From: Piezodorus guildinii
Taxonomy: Eukaryota > Arthropoda > Insecta > Hemiptera > Pentatomidae
Assembly (NCBI GenBank): GCA_023052935.1
Contig: CM041298.1
Location: 63,482,217-63,546,216 of the forward strand
Length of the DNA stretch: 64,000 nucleotides
Direction: 5' to 3'
Below the pieces are notes generated by a model. The model was not told the origin of the DNA, searched no databases, and saw only the letters and a program-made list of their open reading frames with translations. The position numbers and the translations under genes are program-made. Numbering within the stretch: position 1 is the first letter of the stretch; each line of letters opens with the position of its first letter. Of this stretch, positions 1-10,008 are shown in pieces.

Positions 1-15
1 TCAGTTTTCTGAATG

Positions 16-595
16 AAAAATCTAGTGCGGGCAACACACGACTTTCACATACCTCCGTTTTTAAAATCAATGAAAGAATTTTCAAATAAATTTAGAGATT
101 AAAATACATGAAACTATTAAATAATTAATTAAATTGAATTTCTATAGAAACACGTGTTTTATTAAAAAATCTATTATATTATTATCTAAAATAATCAGTT
201 AGTTTTATCTTCTTTTCATCACTCTCTATTAACTTTTAAAAGCTTGTGTATGTGATAATATTTTTTCTAAAATCTTTAGCTTTCCAACGGTATATCATAC
301 ATGGTAATGTACATGTCGTAATATACTCTTATGTTCAAAAACAATTGCACTAAATTTTTTTTTTCAGTTTTCTCCTTTAGTTATTTTTTAAATTAGCACA
401 ACTTACATATTTACATGTTTTTTTATCAGTTATAACAAGATAATATATTTATTTTTATAAAATCTACAAGATTAAAGGTACTTTACAGGAAAAAAATGTA
501 AAATATCGGCATTTAAGCCTTGTCAGACCATCTTAAATAGAATGAAAACTACATGATATTAAAGCCCATTAAATTTTACATCGATATAGTGAGTG
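16..595 (+). repeat. HINE-like element, copy A (3' truncated)
   Basis: Non-autonomous dispersed repeat, the 5' half of a family with full copies at 4342, 30559, 36357 and, inverted, at 18499 and 38950. It opens with an A-run followed by TCTAGTGCGGGCAACACACGAC (family form TCTGGTGCGGGC), then the subterminal motif ACTTTCAC. It continues through the shared landmark 'ctttccaacggtatatcatac' and stops near 'acatcgatatagtgag'. The microsatellite and 3' palindrome of complete copies are missing. There is no coding capacity. Confidence 0.8.
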
Positions 596-1082
596 AACGT
601 AAAAATTAATGAAGGTTTCGATTTTTAATTTTAACTTTATACAACTACCTCTTTCATGTTTTACATACCATAGTAAGGCATTAATGTAAAGAGAATTCAC
701 CGTTCTTATTTCGACCCTTTCAGTGTAGACCAAATGATGTTCCGATGAAAAGATAACACTGAATTCAACCTTTCTAATTTACTTATAAATGAAACTCCAT
801 AAAATGACATTAAAGATCTTTCTACCGACACCTATATGTTTTTCGAAGCTTTGTTGTTTATTTTTAGAATGTTACATTTATAACAATCAATAAATTCACT
901 TAAGTCATAATTACATGTTATATTTGACCATTTTTATCTAATCAAACAAATATAAGAATTTCAGCGATTGTGCTATATTAAAAATCGTGTTAAGTTAATT
1001 GGTCAAAGTGAAAATTGTCCATTTCATTTTTAAATTCAGCCTACTGCATCGCTCATTGGATATTAGTATATGGTAGCTATTC
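596..1082. other. AT-rich, nothing recognised
   Basis: AT-rich sequence between a HINE-like copy and a SINE-1 fragment. I see no open frame, repeat head or RNA gene in it. Confidence 0.5.
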
Positions 1083-1254
1083 AAATCTTTAGCTATGCTG
1101 TTCTTCGGAGGGGACGTTAAAAGTTGGTCCCGAGCCTGTGTGATGTCAGGTACTCCTTAAAGATTTATATTAAGATAAATTTAAGACTCCACTGTAAAAT
1201 CGTGCGATAAGCCACTGTACCATAAAGTGACGTTAAATAAATAAACAAATAAAC
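1083..1254 (+). repeat. SINE-1 fragment (3' body and tail)
   Basis: Matches the body of the complete SINE-1 copy at 3151-3455: the 'cttcggaggggacgttaaaag' block, the 'gatgtcaggtactc' block and the 'aaagtgacgttaaataaataaac' tail. The tRNA-derived head is absent, so this is a 5'-truncated copy. Confidence 0.75.
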
Positions 1255-1570
1255 TGGCTAAAAATTTGGTATTTATTAATTTATAAGGCGGAGTACGGAT
1301 TTCTTTTATTCAATTTTTCGATTATAAGAAATCCTGAAACTTGATACCACAAAATTTAAATGGGTGGATTTTTGTTCTTGATAGATTTCAATAATTTATA
1401 TTTGAAAGTAATAAATTAAAATTTATAAAATGTTATGTAATTTTTATCTGTAAATTATTAGAATAGATTTTGATTCGGCGCTCTCATAAAACCTATATAT
1501 AATTTAAATCTTATCGGAAAAAAAATTGTGTGTTTTGTTTTATTCTTTTAACTTTACTTAATCCTAATTA

Positions 1571-1692
1571 TGAGTATGTGACATCGTACAGGCACGGGAC
1601 TACCATTTTACTTCCCCTCCGAAGAACGGCTTACACCATTTTTAAAATCCTTGAGTCAGCTGTGAGGTGTGAACCCTTGGGCATGGAAGGGT
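1571..1692 (-). repeat. SINE-1 fragment (inverted)
   Basis: Reverse-oriented, diverged piece of SINE-1. It carries the complement of the 'cttcggaggggaagtaaaatggtagtcccg' block and of the region after the B box ('gtgtgaaccc'). It is opposite in orientation to the 1083 copy. Confidence 0.6.
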
Positions 1693-2689
1693 AAAAAAAA
1701 ACGTTAAAAATATAATTTCCTTACTCAAAATTTTTAATTAATGATATTATATTTTGTTATGAATATATTATTTGTTTAATTTATCCGATCAGAACAGAAT
1801 GACATTATAGGCTTTCCAAATAATTGAAGCCACTCCATGACGTTAAGAAATATTTTATTTCCTTCAAGTGCCCATGAAGAGGAAATAAGAAATTGATACA
1901 CGCTACACGAAAGAATATCAGCCTCTGTCTCAAATTGCTGACGTATAACCATGTAAGGATCCATGTCATAGCCTTTCCATTATCTTCTAATGTTTCACTT
2001 CAAAGAAGTGAATTATGTAAAAAAGGCTGTGTGAAGTAATTAATTAATTATCTGTGTTGCTTTGAATTTCAAATTTTCTTACCAGCTAAACCGAAACTGA
2101 TTAATTTTCAGTTTGTTTTAATATCACACAGTCTTCACTTACTTCTATTTTTTAAATAAATTTTATATAGTAATATTAAGTTTTTATAAAAACATTTATG
2201 TTAATTATGTAATGTGATAATAGGGTTCATGAAAACAACTTCGGGATAATACAGGGTTCGTTTTACATAATCTCAACATAAAGTGAAATAGCTAGTGTGA
2301 TGTGAAATGAAATTAGCGGACTGTATAATGCATTGTTATATTGTTAAGTTAAGTAAATACAATGAATCTATATAGCCAAATAGATATAATGATTATTAAT
2401 TTCAATAGATTTAATGGTTTGTATATTTAAGGTCTATTGCTGCGGTTGTCCTTTAGTGTTCTTTTGGTAGTACCTGGTTTCAGGGGATGATTATTCCCTT
2501 TTATTCATTATCTTCACTCCCGAGCCGAATTGTATTTATTAATTATTCGTCCATGGCTTCAATGATTTATTTAAAAAATGGAATTTTCATGTGTAGAGGG
2601 ACATGTTCCTCACTCTCTGTACACTTTTTATATTTTCTTGTCTACACCGGTCAGTTCCAAGTAGGGGTACTATGTTCGGTGGCATGAAG
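1693..2689. other. AT-rich, nothing recognised
   Basis: About 1 kb of AT-rich sequence. The open frames here (for example 1776-1964 minus and 2487-2687 plus) show no family motif and are what chance would give. Confidence 0.5.
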
Positions 2690-3080
2690 GGTAATAAAGT
2701 AATTATCTTAAAATATACATTTATTTATAAAATAGCACTTATTATTACAAATAAAACACGATACAGCGAGGCATTGTAATTTTCGAGAATACTGAGGTTC
2801 TGATTTACCACATGATATAACATTAATGTACCTTTGGACATGACTGCAAATTTCTTCCCTGGCTTGACCCCCGACATGGCTGGACTTCCTCTTCCTCTCC
2901 GCTCCGAGCTCAGACTCCCCCCACGTAAAGGGCTCTCTCTCCCAAGGAATGGAGTTCAGTTTTTTTCATAGACCTTCTAAGAACCCTCCCTGCTTGTCGC
3001 CAGGAAACTGCTCTATTTTATACGATTCAAAAATATTCCTTCACCTTCCAGTATTCTCGATACGTCCGGCGGATCCGGAT
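2690..3080 (-). mobile_element. Possible solo LTR
   Basis: Read on the minus strand this block looks like an LTR. A GC-rich stretch (about 2870-2960) lies 3' of a TATA-like TATAAAATAGAGCAG (near 3015-3030), and AATAAA-type poly(A) signals occur near the other end (about 2725). 'gagaatactga' near 2790 and 'cagtattctcga' near 3055 are inverted relative to each other. I could not fix TG...CA ends or a target duplication, and no second copy exists in the window. It could instead be another non-coding repeat. Confidence 0.3.
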
Positions 3081-3103
3081 CCGGCATCATCATACTTTAA
3101 CCG

Positions 3104-3128
3104 TGAATTGTGAATTGTGAATTGTGAA
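3104..3128 (+). repeat. Heptamer tandem repeat (GTGAATT)n
   Basis: Three and a half tandem copies of GTGAATT lie immediately 5' of the SINE-1 insertion. Confidence 0.8.
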
Positions 3129-3150
3129 ACAATAATTTTAAATTATTTCA

Positions 3151-3455
3151 GAGGGATCACTTGTAGCTGGGTGGTTAGCATAAAAGCCTCCTATGCCAAA
3201 GGTCACGAGTTCGAACCCGCAAGTGGTCCTAGGATTTTTTAATGGGAGTAAAAAATCCTTAGTTATACCGTCCTTCGGAGGGGATGTTAAAAGGTGGTCC
3301 CGAGCCTGTGCGATGTCAGGTACTCGTAAAAGATCCCTATCCCAATAAAACCTGGATAGGCAAAATTTAGGACTCCCTCTATAGCATCGTCCGATTAGCC
3401 ATAGTAGCATAAAGTGACGTAAAATAAATAAACAAACAAACAAATTATTTCAGAA
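3151..3455 (+). repeat. SINE-1, full-length tRNA-derived SINE
   Basis: Short retroposon with a tRNA-like RNA polymerase III promoter. An A-box-like TAGCTGGGTGGTTAGCA starts near 3164 and a B-box-like GAGTTCGAACCC lies near 3208. A body with 'cttcggaggggatgttaaaag' and 'cgatgtcaggtactcg' follows, and the copy ends in an (AAAT/AAAC)n tail. Other pieces are at 1083, 1571, 35302, 39975, 54713, 56075 and 58320, so the family is abundant locally. The open frame on the opposite strand (3138-3443) is a by-product of the SINE, not a gene. Confidence 0.85.
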
Positions 3456-4341
3456 TCCTAACGATAACAAACAAGTCTTATATTTATGATAGACACCATC
3501 ATATTTTGATAAATATGTCTGATGAATGGCATGTTTATCACAATAATGAGTTTGTATTATAAGTATAAATCTTTAAATTATTCTACTGACAATATTTGTT
3601 TTTCAAATAGTATGTAAGTACTAATTACATTTGTATGTATTATGAAAAATCAATTTTGATTTTGGAAAAAGGGTGGTATAAAACAAATAGTCTTTATTTT
3701 CAGCAAATAATCATCAGTAGCCGACTGTTTTAATATCCATTAAAATTTTACAAGTTACCTGAACCTTTTATTTTATAAAATTCTTATAATGGCGACAATT
3801 ATACTCGAATAGCAGTTCATCTCGGACCGAGAAGTGAAAATCAACCTGATTTTGTCAATCCATCCGGATTGAAAATGACGCTGGATTGCGATCCCTAGTT
3901 CCATGTCTCGGCTGGAAGTTCAACTAGCTGCCACTAGAAGGCTGCAGGTGAACAAATTTTTTGCTAGATGACAGCACACTTACAGTTTTTTTCTAAGGGA
4001 TGTTTCTCAAAGAAACAGGATCTTTTTTATTTTGCCTCTACCCCAGAGATTCATTGGTTTCAAGACATATTTGTTTGTGCTTGTTTGCCCTGTTTAAATA
4101 ATAACATTTACTATAACAAAAGATATCCGCAAAAGGACTCGGGACTACTGTGAATGAATGTTACCTTAGCATACTGTCTACATAAATTGATCGTAGGTAT
4201 GCGACAGCTTATATTATTACATATATGAATTTAAGTGATTAGGCCCATGTAAATGTAAGTAAAATTAAAGTATTAAAATGTAATAATTAAGCTTCTTTTT
4301 TTTAAGAAAATAAAAATTTTCAAAAGTATATACTTAAATAA
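3456..4341. other. AT-rich, nothing recognised
   Basis: No recognised gene or repeat. A slightly GC-richer patch at 3820-3960 could be an old element but has no identifiable motif. Confidence 0.45.
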
Positions 4342-5248
4342 AAAAATCTGGTGCGGGCAACACACGACTTTCACTTACCTTGATTTTTAAAATCAATGAA
4401 AGAATTTTCATATACAGTTAGAGATAAAAATACGTGAAACTATTAAGGAATTAATCAAATTGAATTTCTTTAGAAACATGTGTTTTATTAAAAAATCTAT
4501 TATATTATTATCTAAAATAATCAGTTAGTTTTATCTTCTTCTCATCACTCTCTATTAACTTCTAAAAGCTTGTGTATGAGATGATATTTTTTCTAAAATC
4601 TTTAGCTTTCCAACGGTATATCATACGTGTATATTACAGCTCTTATGTTAAAAAACGAAAAATTGCATTAAAAAAATATTTTTTCTGTTTTCCCCTTTAG
4701 TTGGGTATCGAATTTATTCAATTTATATATTTACCTGTTTTTTATCAATATGGTAACAAAAAAATGTAAAATATCGGCCTTAAAGCCTTGTCAGACCATT
4801 TTTATCCAAATAAAACCTACATGATATTAAAGATCATTAAATTTTACATCGATATAGCGAGTTTAATCAAAATCGTCGGAACCGTTTTCGAGAAAATCGA
4901 AAAAAGGTGCAAAATGCAGGGTATAAAGTGCCTCTTCTGGTATAAGCTCATTTTGATGAAAAAAGTTTTGTCACGACTCGGGCGTATAGTTGTCTTAAAT
5001 ATGAAATTCACTTCAAGGACTTACCGTTTCCGCCGGAGTTAACACACACAACCACACACACACACACCACACACCACACACCCACACAACACACAACACA
5101 CACACACACCACACACAGACCTTTTTGCGGAACTTGGTTATTTGGACTCAGGGGACCCTAAAATGTGTATTTCCGTTGAAAACTGGAATTCGAAAATTTT
5201 CACAATCGCAATACTTCCCCTTACTATATATTGTAAGTGAAAGTAAAA
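4342..5248 (+). mobile_element. HINE-like element, copy B (full length)
   Basis: Complete copy of the non-autonomous family: 5' AAAAATCTGGTGCGGGC, subterminal ACTTTCACTTACC about 25 bp in, the 'ctttccaacggtatatcatac' landmark, and a CA-rich microsatellite at 5041-5117. It ends in a palindrome-bearing GTAAGTGAAAGTAAAA. The 3' GTAAGTGAAAGT is the inverted complement of the 5' subterminal motif. The copy's palindrome has decayed slightly ('tatattgtaag'). No protein is encoded. Confidence 0.8.
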
Positions 5249-6834
5249 ATAAAATAGATTTATAAAAAATGGTGTAATGGTAATCCAGTTGAAGTCAGAA
5301 GTTAGGTTTAATTATTATGTAGCGGAGTCAATTAAGCTTAGTAATTAGGCGCTATAAAGGAACGAAAGAATTAAGAAAAAAAGTAATTTCTTATAAGAAT
5401 TATCAAAATAAGAAGGACAATATAGAAAAATGAAGAATGAAGTGGACTACTAAATTTAAGGTTAGGATGCTTTCTTCTGTAAGTAGGATTTTAACGTCTT
5501 TTTGATCTCATGAATATGAATATTTTTTAAAATACTAACAATACCTCCACTAACCGTAAACTTACATCAAGATGGTTCTCCAGATCCAAACGGTAGTGAG
5601 AATAAAAAACAGTTCATCAACATCTAATCTACACCGGTTTAAATATAAGATTAACCAATGAGATTGTTCGGTCTATTTGAAAATTAAAATGTGAGCCATC
5701 TAGTTTATATACATATGCTGCTTGGGCGCCAAAGAATGAACAGTTTCTGGTTTTACAGATAGTAGATTTTCATTTATACATCTTATAAATAAAATTCGAT
5801 ATTTTGCTAATTTTGAAAGGAACCTTGATTAAAGATATTTCCACATTTTTTCTCGATGGATGATAATTTTACTATAGCATATTCACATTCACTTGATGGT
5901 TAAGAAAAAATTAATTTTGCTCGTTTATATTCAACCATTTCAATAGCTAATTATTTCTTGTTTTTTTTTTTTTTTTCATTTTTCCTGATCTTGACGTTTG
6001 GAAAATGTTCAGGTTGGAAACACATAGTAACATCCTTACACTTGGAGAAAAAAGAAAATCACTAATGTCGTCCTATTCAGATTAGTCACATGGGCATGTA
6101 TCTTTTTCATTTTATTCTCTATTGGCCTATAAATAGAATGCAGTAAAATAATATCAGAGCCACTTTATTTATCAGAGTAGGTATATAAAATATATAAACA
6201 AACAGCTATTGGGATAACAAATTATATTTAGAAATAACTTTTAATACTAAGAATTCAAGAGAAAAGACTTAATTTGACTTCTTGATGATTTTTTATTTTA
6301 GTTTATTGGATTTATGATGATAAAAAAAAAAAAAAAAAAAAAAAAAACCAACCCCTTATCCTGAGACTTGGTCTACTTTAACATCGACCGCATATTTTTT
6401 TTGTTTTCTGTGAAATGCTGTCGCCTTTAAGTCTGAGACATTGGGGGAAGTCTTGCATTTTATAATACGTTGGAAGTTTATGCTCTCCATCAGACTACTC
6501 ATATAGATTTTTTTTTTTTACTCTTAAATTTACAAATTATACATTTTTTAACTATTGATTGTTTTTAATCAGAATTGATCGCCTTAACATTTAACTTAAC
6601 ATTACCAAATACAGTCGATTGACACTAGTATAAAAAACAAAAAAATTAAATTTTATTATTTAATGTATATTGTTTTTCTTAGTCCTGGTGGAGGTTAAGA
6701 TTTTCGCTGAAGCTTCGGTACTCATTAAATTCATTATCACTTTACTTTTGTTTGTAGGATCCTCAGAATTCCAAATGACTTAATAGTATCTTTCCATTAG
6801 CTAATTCCATAACTTTAATTAAAAGAAATATATA
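5249..6834. other. AT-rich spacer with poly(A) run
   Basis: No gene recognised. It holds a T-run near 5960-5977 and a run of more than 20 A at about 6322-6346 followed by 'ccaacccc', possibly the tail of an old retroposon whose body I cannot identify. Confidence 0.45.
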
Positions 6835-7094
6835 TGTAATTCTTCTTCTAATTTAAATGAATCAGGGGTTAAACGATGCTAAAATAAAGGTTTAATTATT
6901 ACAATTTGTTTGACATAAAATAATCAATTGGATAACAAACATAATTTACAATGAACATAGTTACCTAAAATAAAGAATTGTTTAACAGTCCTTTGATTAA
7001 TACATTCAACTAACATAACAGAGATATAACCTCCCTTGATGAAATATTAACATATGATAATGAAATCAAGAATAATAAAATTATTGATTTTACA
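6835..7094 (-). repeat. Gypsy 3' LTR
   Basis: 260 bp, TG...CA ends on the minus strand. It differs from the partner LTR by about three substitutions and a small indel near 'acaatttgt', so insertion is recent on the scale of this window. The integrase frame runs into it: GAGG followed by TGTAA supplies the stop at 7090-7092. The sequence just 5' (CAGCTGAGG on the minus strand) is a weak polypurine tract. Confidence 0.88.
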
Positions 7095-8046
7095 CCTCAG
7101 CTGGTCGGAGACTCTTTTGTCCAGAGGAAAAAGAGTAAGGAACCAACTTACTAGAGTGGAACACATTCGCTTCCTTCCGTTTTTTGTTAGACTCCACTTC
7201 ATATATTGATTTGGAAATACGTTTTATAATTTTGAGTGGCCCTATTCTGACTTCGTCCAGCTTCCTCCTCTTAAAACTATTACCATTCGTTACATAAACC
7301 AAATCTCCTTCATTAAACTCGTGATCAATTCTTTTCTGGTCTACTCTGCTCTTGTTCTGTTCAAATCTTCTTTGTGAGTTCTTGAATGCTTCTGCTCTAT
7401 CTGTCTGTAAATTATGTTCCTTTTCCAACTCTTTCGGAACAATTTCAGAGGCACGCCCATATAGTAAATAAGCCGGTGAAAACTTTGTGGAGCCATGAAC
7501 TGTGTTGTTATATTCTTCAACACAGATTTTAGCAATGGTTGTCCAGGGTCTTCTTTTGAAGTTTTCATTCAATCGACATCGTATGCGGTTTACTAATGTC
7601 TGATTTAGACGTTCGTTTAAGCCATTTGATTGTGGATTGTCAACGGCTGTAAAGATTAGCTGAGCACCTATTTTTTTTACAAACGTTTTAAATTTAGACG
7701 AATTTAGTGCACTGTATTGATCTGCCAAAATTATTTGGATATTTTCTTCAGAAATTGGTTCCAATAATTTAATGAAATCATTAGCGATCTGTCCTCTTGA
7801 AGTTGATATCCATGCATATCTTGTACAGTGGTCCACCAAGACATGCATGTATTTGTGCCCAGACCTGTTTCCACCGAAGCCTCCTATTGTATCAATTAAC
7901 ATAATTTGAAAAGGGTACTCTGGTGGTCCTAACTTTGACAATAACCCGATCGGTCGCCTTGATCTCGATTTATTTCTAGCACACACTTCACACTGTTTAC
8001 AATAACTATTTATGATGACATCCATATTTTTGAAGTTATAAAAAGA
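7090..8046 (-). pseudogene. Gypsy integrase, duplicate unit 1
   Basis: Integrase inserts the cDNA into chromosomal DNA. The frame holds the end of a zinc-binding region (C..C in YCKQCEVCARNK), then the catalytic core: D in LIDTIGG, D in ILADQYSAL and E in NGLNERLNQT form the DDE triad. A C-terminal region with DLVYVTNG follows, typical of Ty3/Gypsy. The first ATG (8023-8025) is internal. The same frame continues upstream through an in-frame TGA at 8047-8049 into RNase H, so this is part of a broken pol polyprotein rather than a free protein. From 7279 upward the sequence is repeated in unit 2. The catalytic residues are intact. Confidence 0.85.
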
Positions 8047-9205
8047 TCAGAGCTTTTCTGCTATTTGCTTACTTCCAATATGACCATAAAAATTATGGAT
8101 CTTATCGACTAAATACCAGCCCAAAGATTTGGAAACGTAAATCCGTTTTCTATTATTTAATAACTTAAAATATATTTCACCCTCTCGAATAGATTTCTCT
8201 GACGTTTTTAACTCCTCTTCATGAGCTTTCTGATCTTTTTTAATTTCTTCAATTTGTATAATATTAACCACTTTTAAACAATCATCTTCATTATGACAAC
8301 TTTCCAAAACCGGATTTCGAGATAAAGAATCAGCTTCCACATTATCTCTCCCTTCCTTGTAAACTACTTTAAAGTTGTATTGGGATAAATACAACATTAA
8401 ATCACCTATTGCCTCATCGGTTCTAGCTTTTGATTTTAAATTGACGAGTGGTTTATGATCAGATGTTACAGTGAATTCTCTACCTATCAAATAGTGTTGC
8501 CAATGTAAAATTGCTTCTTTAATAGCCAGACATTCCAGATACATTATTTCCCTTTTACTCTGACCTGAAGTTAATTTTTTTGAAAAATATCCCACTGGGT
8601 GCAGAATTCCGTCTTCTTGAGGCTGTTTCAGGACAGCTCCTAAACCTACCCGGCTCGCATCTACTTCAATTACAATATCTTTATCCGGATCATAAATGGC
8701 CAAAATCGGTTTGGAACACAAATATTTCTTAATTTCTTTAAAACTCTTCTCACATTCTTCTGTCCAATTAAATTTCACGCCTTTTTTCAATAAGCAGTGA
8801 AGCGTTGCAAGTCTTTGTGAACAATGATCAACAAATTTGTGATAAAAATTAATTTTCCCTAACCATTGCCGAACCATTTTTCTTGTTTCAGGTCGCCTGA
8901 AATTTTTGATAGCAGCTAGATTATCACTAACAGGATAGACTTTTCCTCTTTCTATCACATGGCCTAAGTACTTAACCGAATGTTTCGCAAAACCACATTT
9001 CACCAATTTCAATTTAAAGGCCTCTTGCCTAGCCACTTCAAAAAATTGTTTGATATGAAATAAGTGCTCATCAAAATATTTGGAAAATATCATCTATATA
9101 ATTGACACAAAATTTGTCTAAATGATATCTTCTAATTATGTTTGCCAAAACTCTCTGGAAAACAGCTGGTGAATTCTTGAAGCCAAAAGGAAGAACTTTC
9201 CATTG
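8047..9205 (-). pseudogene. Gypsy RT C-terminal part and RNase H, unit 1
   Basis: Continues pol. The RT thumb and connection carry KLVKCGFAKHSVKYLGHVI and the NFYHKFV region. RNase H has VDASRVGLGAVL, E in YLECLAIKEAI and D in TSDHKPL, ending with ADSLSRNPV. The frame is displaced by one base just after the catalytic Tyr-Ile-Asp-Asp (about 9094-9108 on the plus strand), so the RT palm is split between two frames. It terminates at TGA 8047-8049, short of the integrase frame. Unit 2 carries exactly the same breaks. Confidence 0.85.
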
Positions 9206-10005
9206 TCAGTGACCTTTTTGGGTAATGAAGGCAGTTTTCTTTCGATCCTTTTCCCTTATTGGAATAGCCCAAAAAGCTGAGTTGATATCCAGCGCTGTGA
9301 ACCATCGGCAGTCTCCTACATTGACAACAAGATCGTCTATCCTAGGGAAAGGGTGAGATTCAGGGATTACTGTCCTATTTAATTCTCTATAATCCACACA
9401 CAATCGCGTACTTTTTCCGTCTTCTTTTTTGTAAGCCAATGTCACTGGACTAGCAAAAGGTGAATCAGATTCCTCAATTAGATCATTATCCATCAATTTA
9501 GAAATCTGGGCATCTATTTCTGCTTGATCTGGAATCGAGCACCTATATGGCTTTTTAGATTCATATCGATCTTCTTTTAGTTTGATTTGGGCTTCACAAG
9601 ATTTAACTGACCCGACGTCAAATTTGTTTTTAGCAAAACATGTTTGATATTCGTAAAGTAAATTAAATATTTTCTTCTGCTTATCTTCTGGCAAATAATT
9701 CAGGTCTGATTCCAATTTTTCATTTAGGTCTTCATAAAGTTTATTAAACTCTAATTTACAAAATTCATTTTCAACCTTTAATTTTTCTTTCTCTACATCC
9801 CCCGCAAAACTTTTCCTCTTTATCATATGTTTCTTAATGTTGCTGTCCATCGGTATGTTATCAGTTACCTTCTCAATGTTTATCAATTTATGATTTACTT
9901 TTTGTTTAATTTGTAAATTTTCATCTTGTACTAATTTGAATTTTTTTATTGCATCTACACCTAATAATAAATCATAATCAAAGTTACTATTTTTTACAAC
10001 AATTA
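9206..10005 (-). pseudogene. Gypsy protease C-terminus and RT N-terminal part, unit 1
   Basis: Starts with the C-terminal part of the retropepsin (YDLLLGVDAIKKFKL), then a linker. The RT fingers and palm follow, with RLCVDYRELNRT and the first catalytic Asp in ALDINSAFWAIPI. An in-frame TGA at 9206-9208 interrupts the frame; beyond it the RT continues in the same frame (PFGFKNSPAVFQ). The apparent ATG of this frame (10034-10036) and its lysine run are encoded by the 3' end and poly(A) tail of the inserted LINE, not by gypsy. Confidence 0.85.
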
Positions 10006-10008
10006 GAT

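Noticed and set aside
3138..3443. 101-codon minus-strand frame
   Set aside because: It is the complement of SINE-1; the composition and tail explain it.
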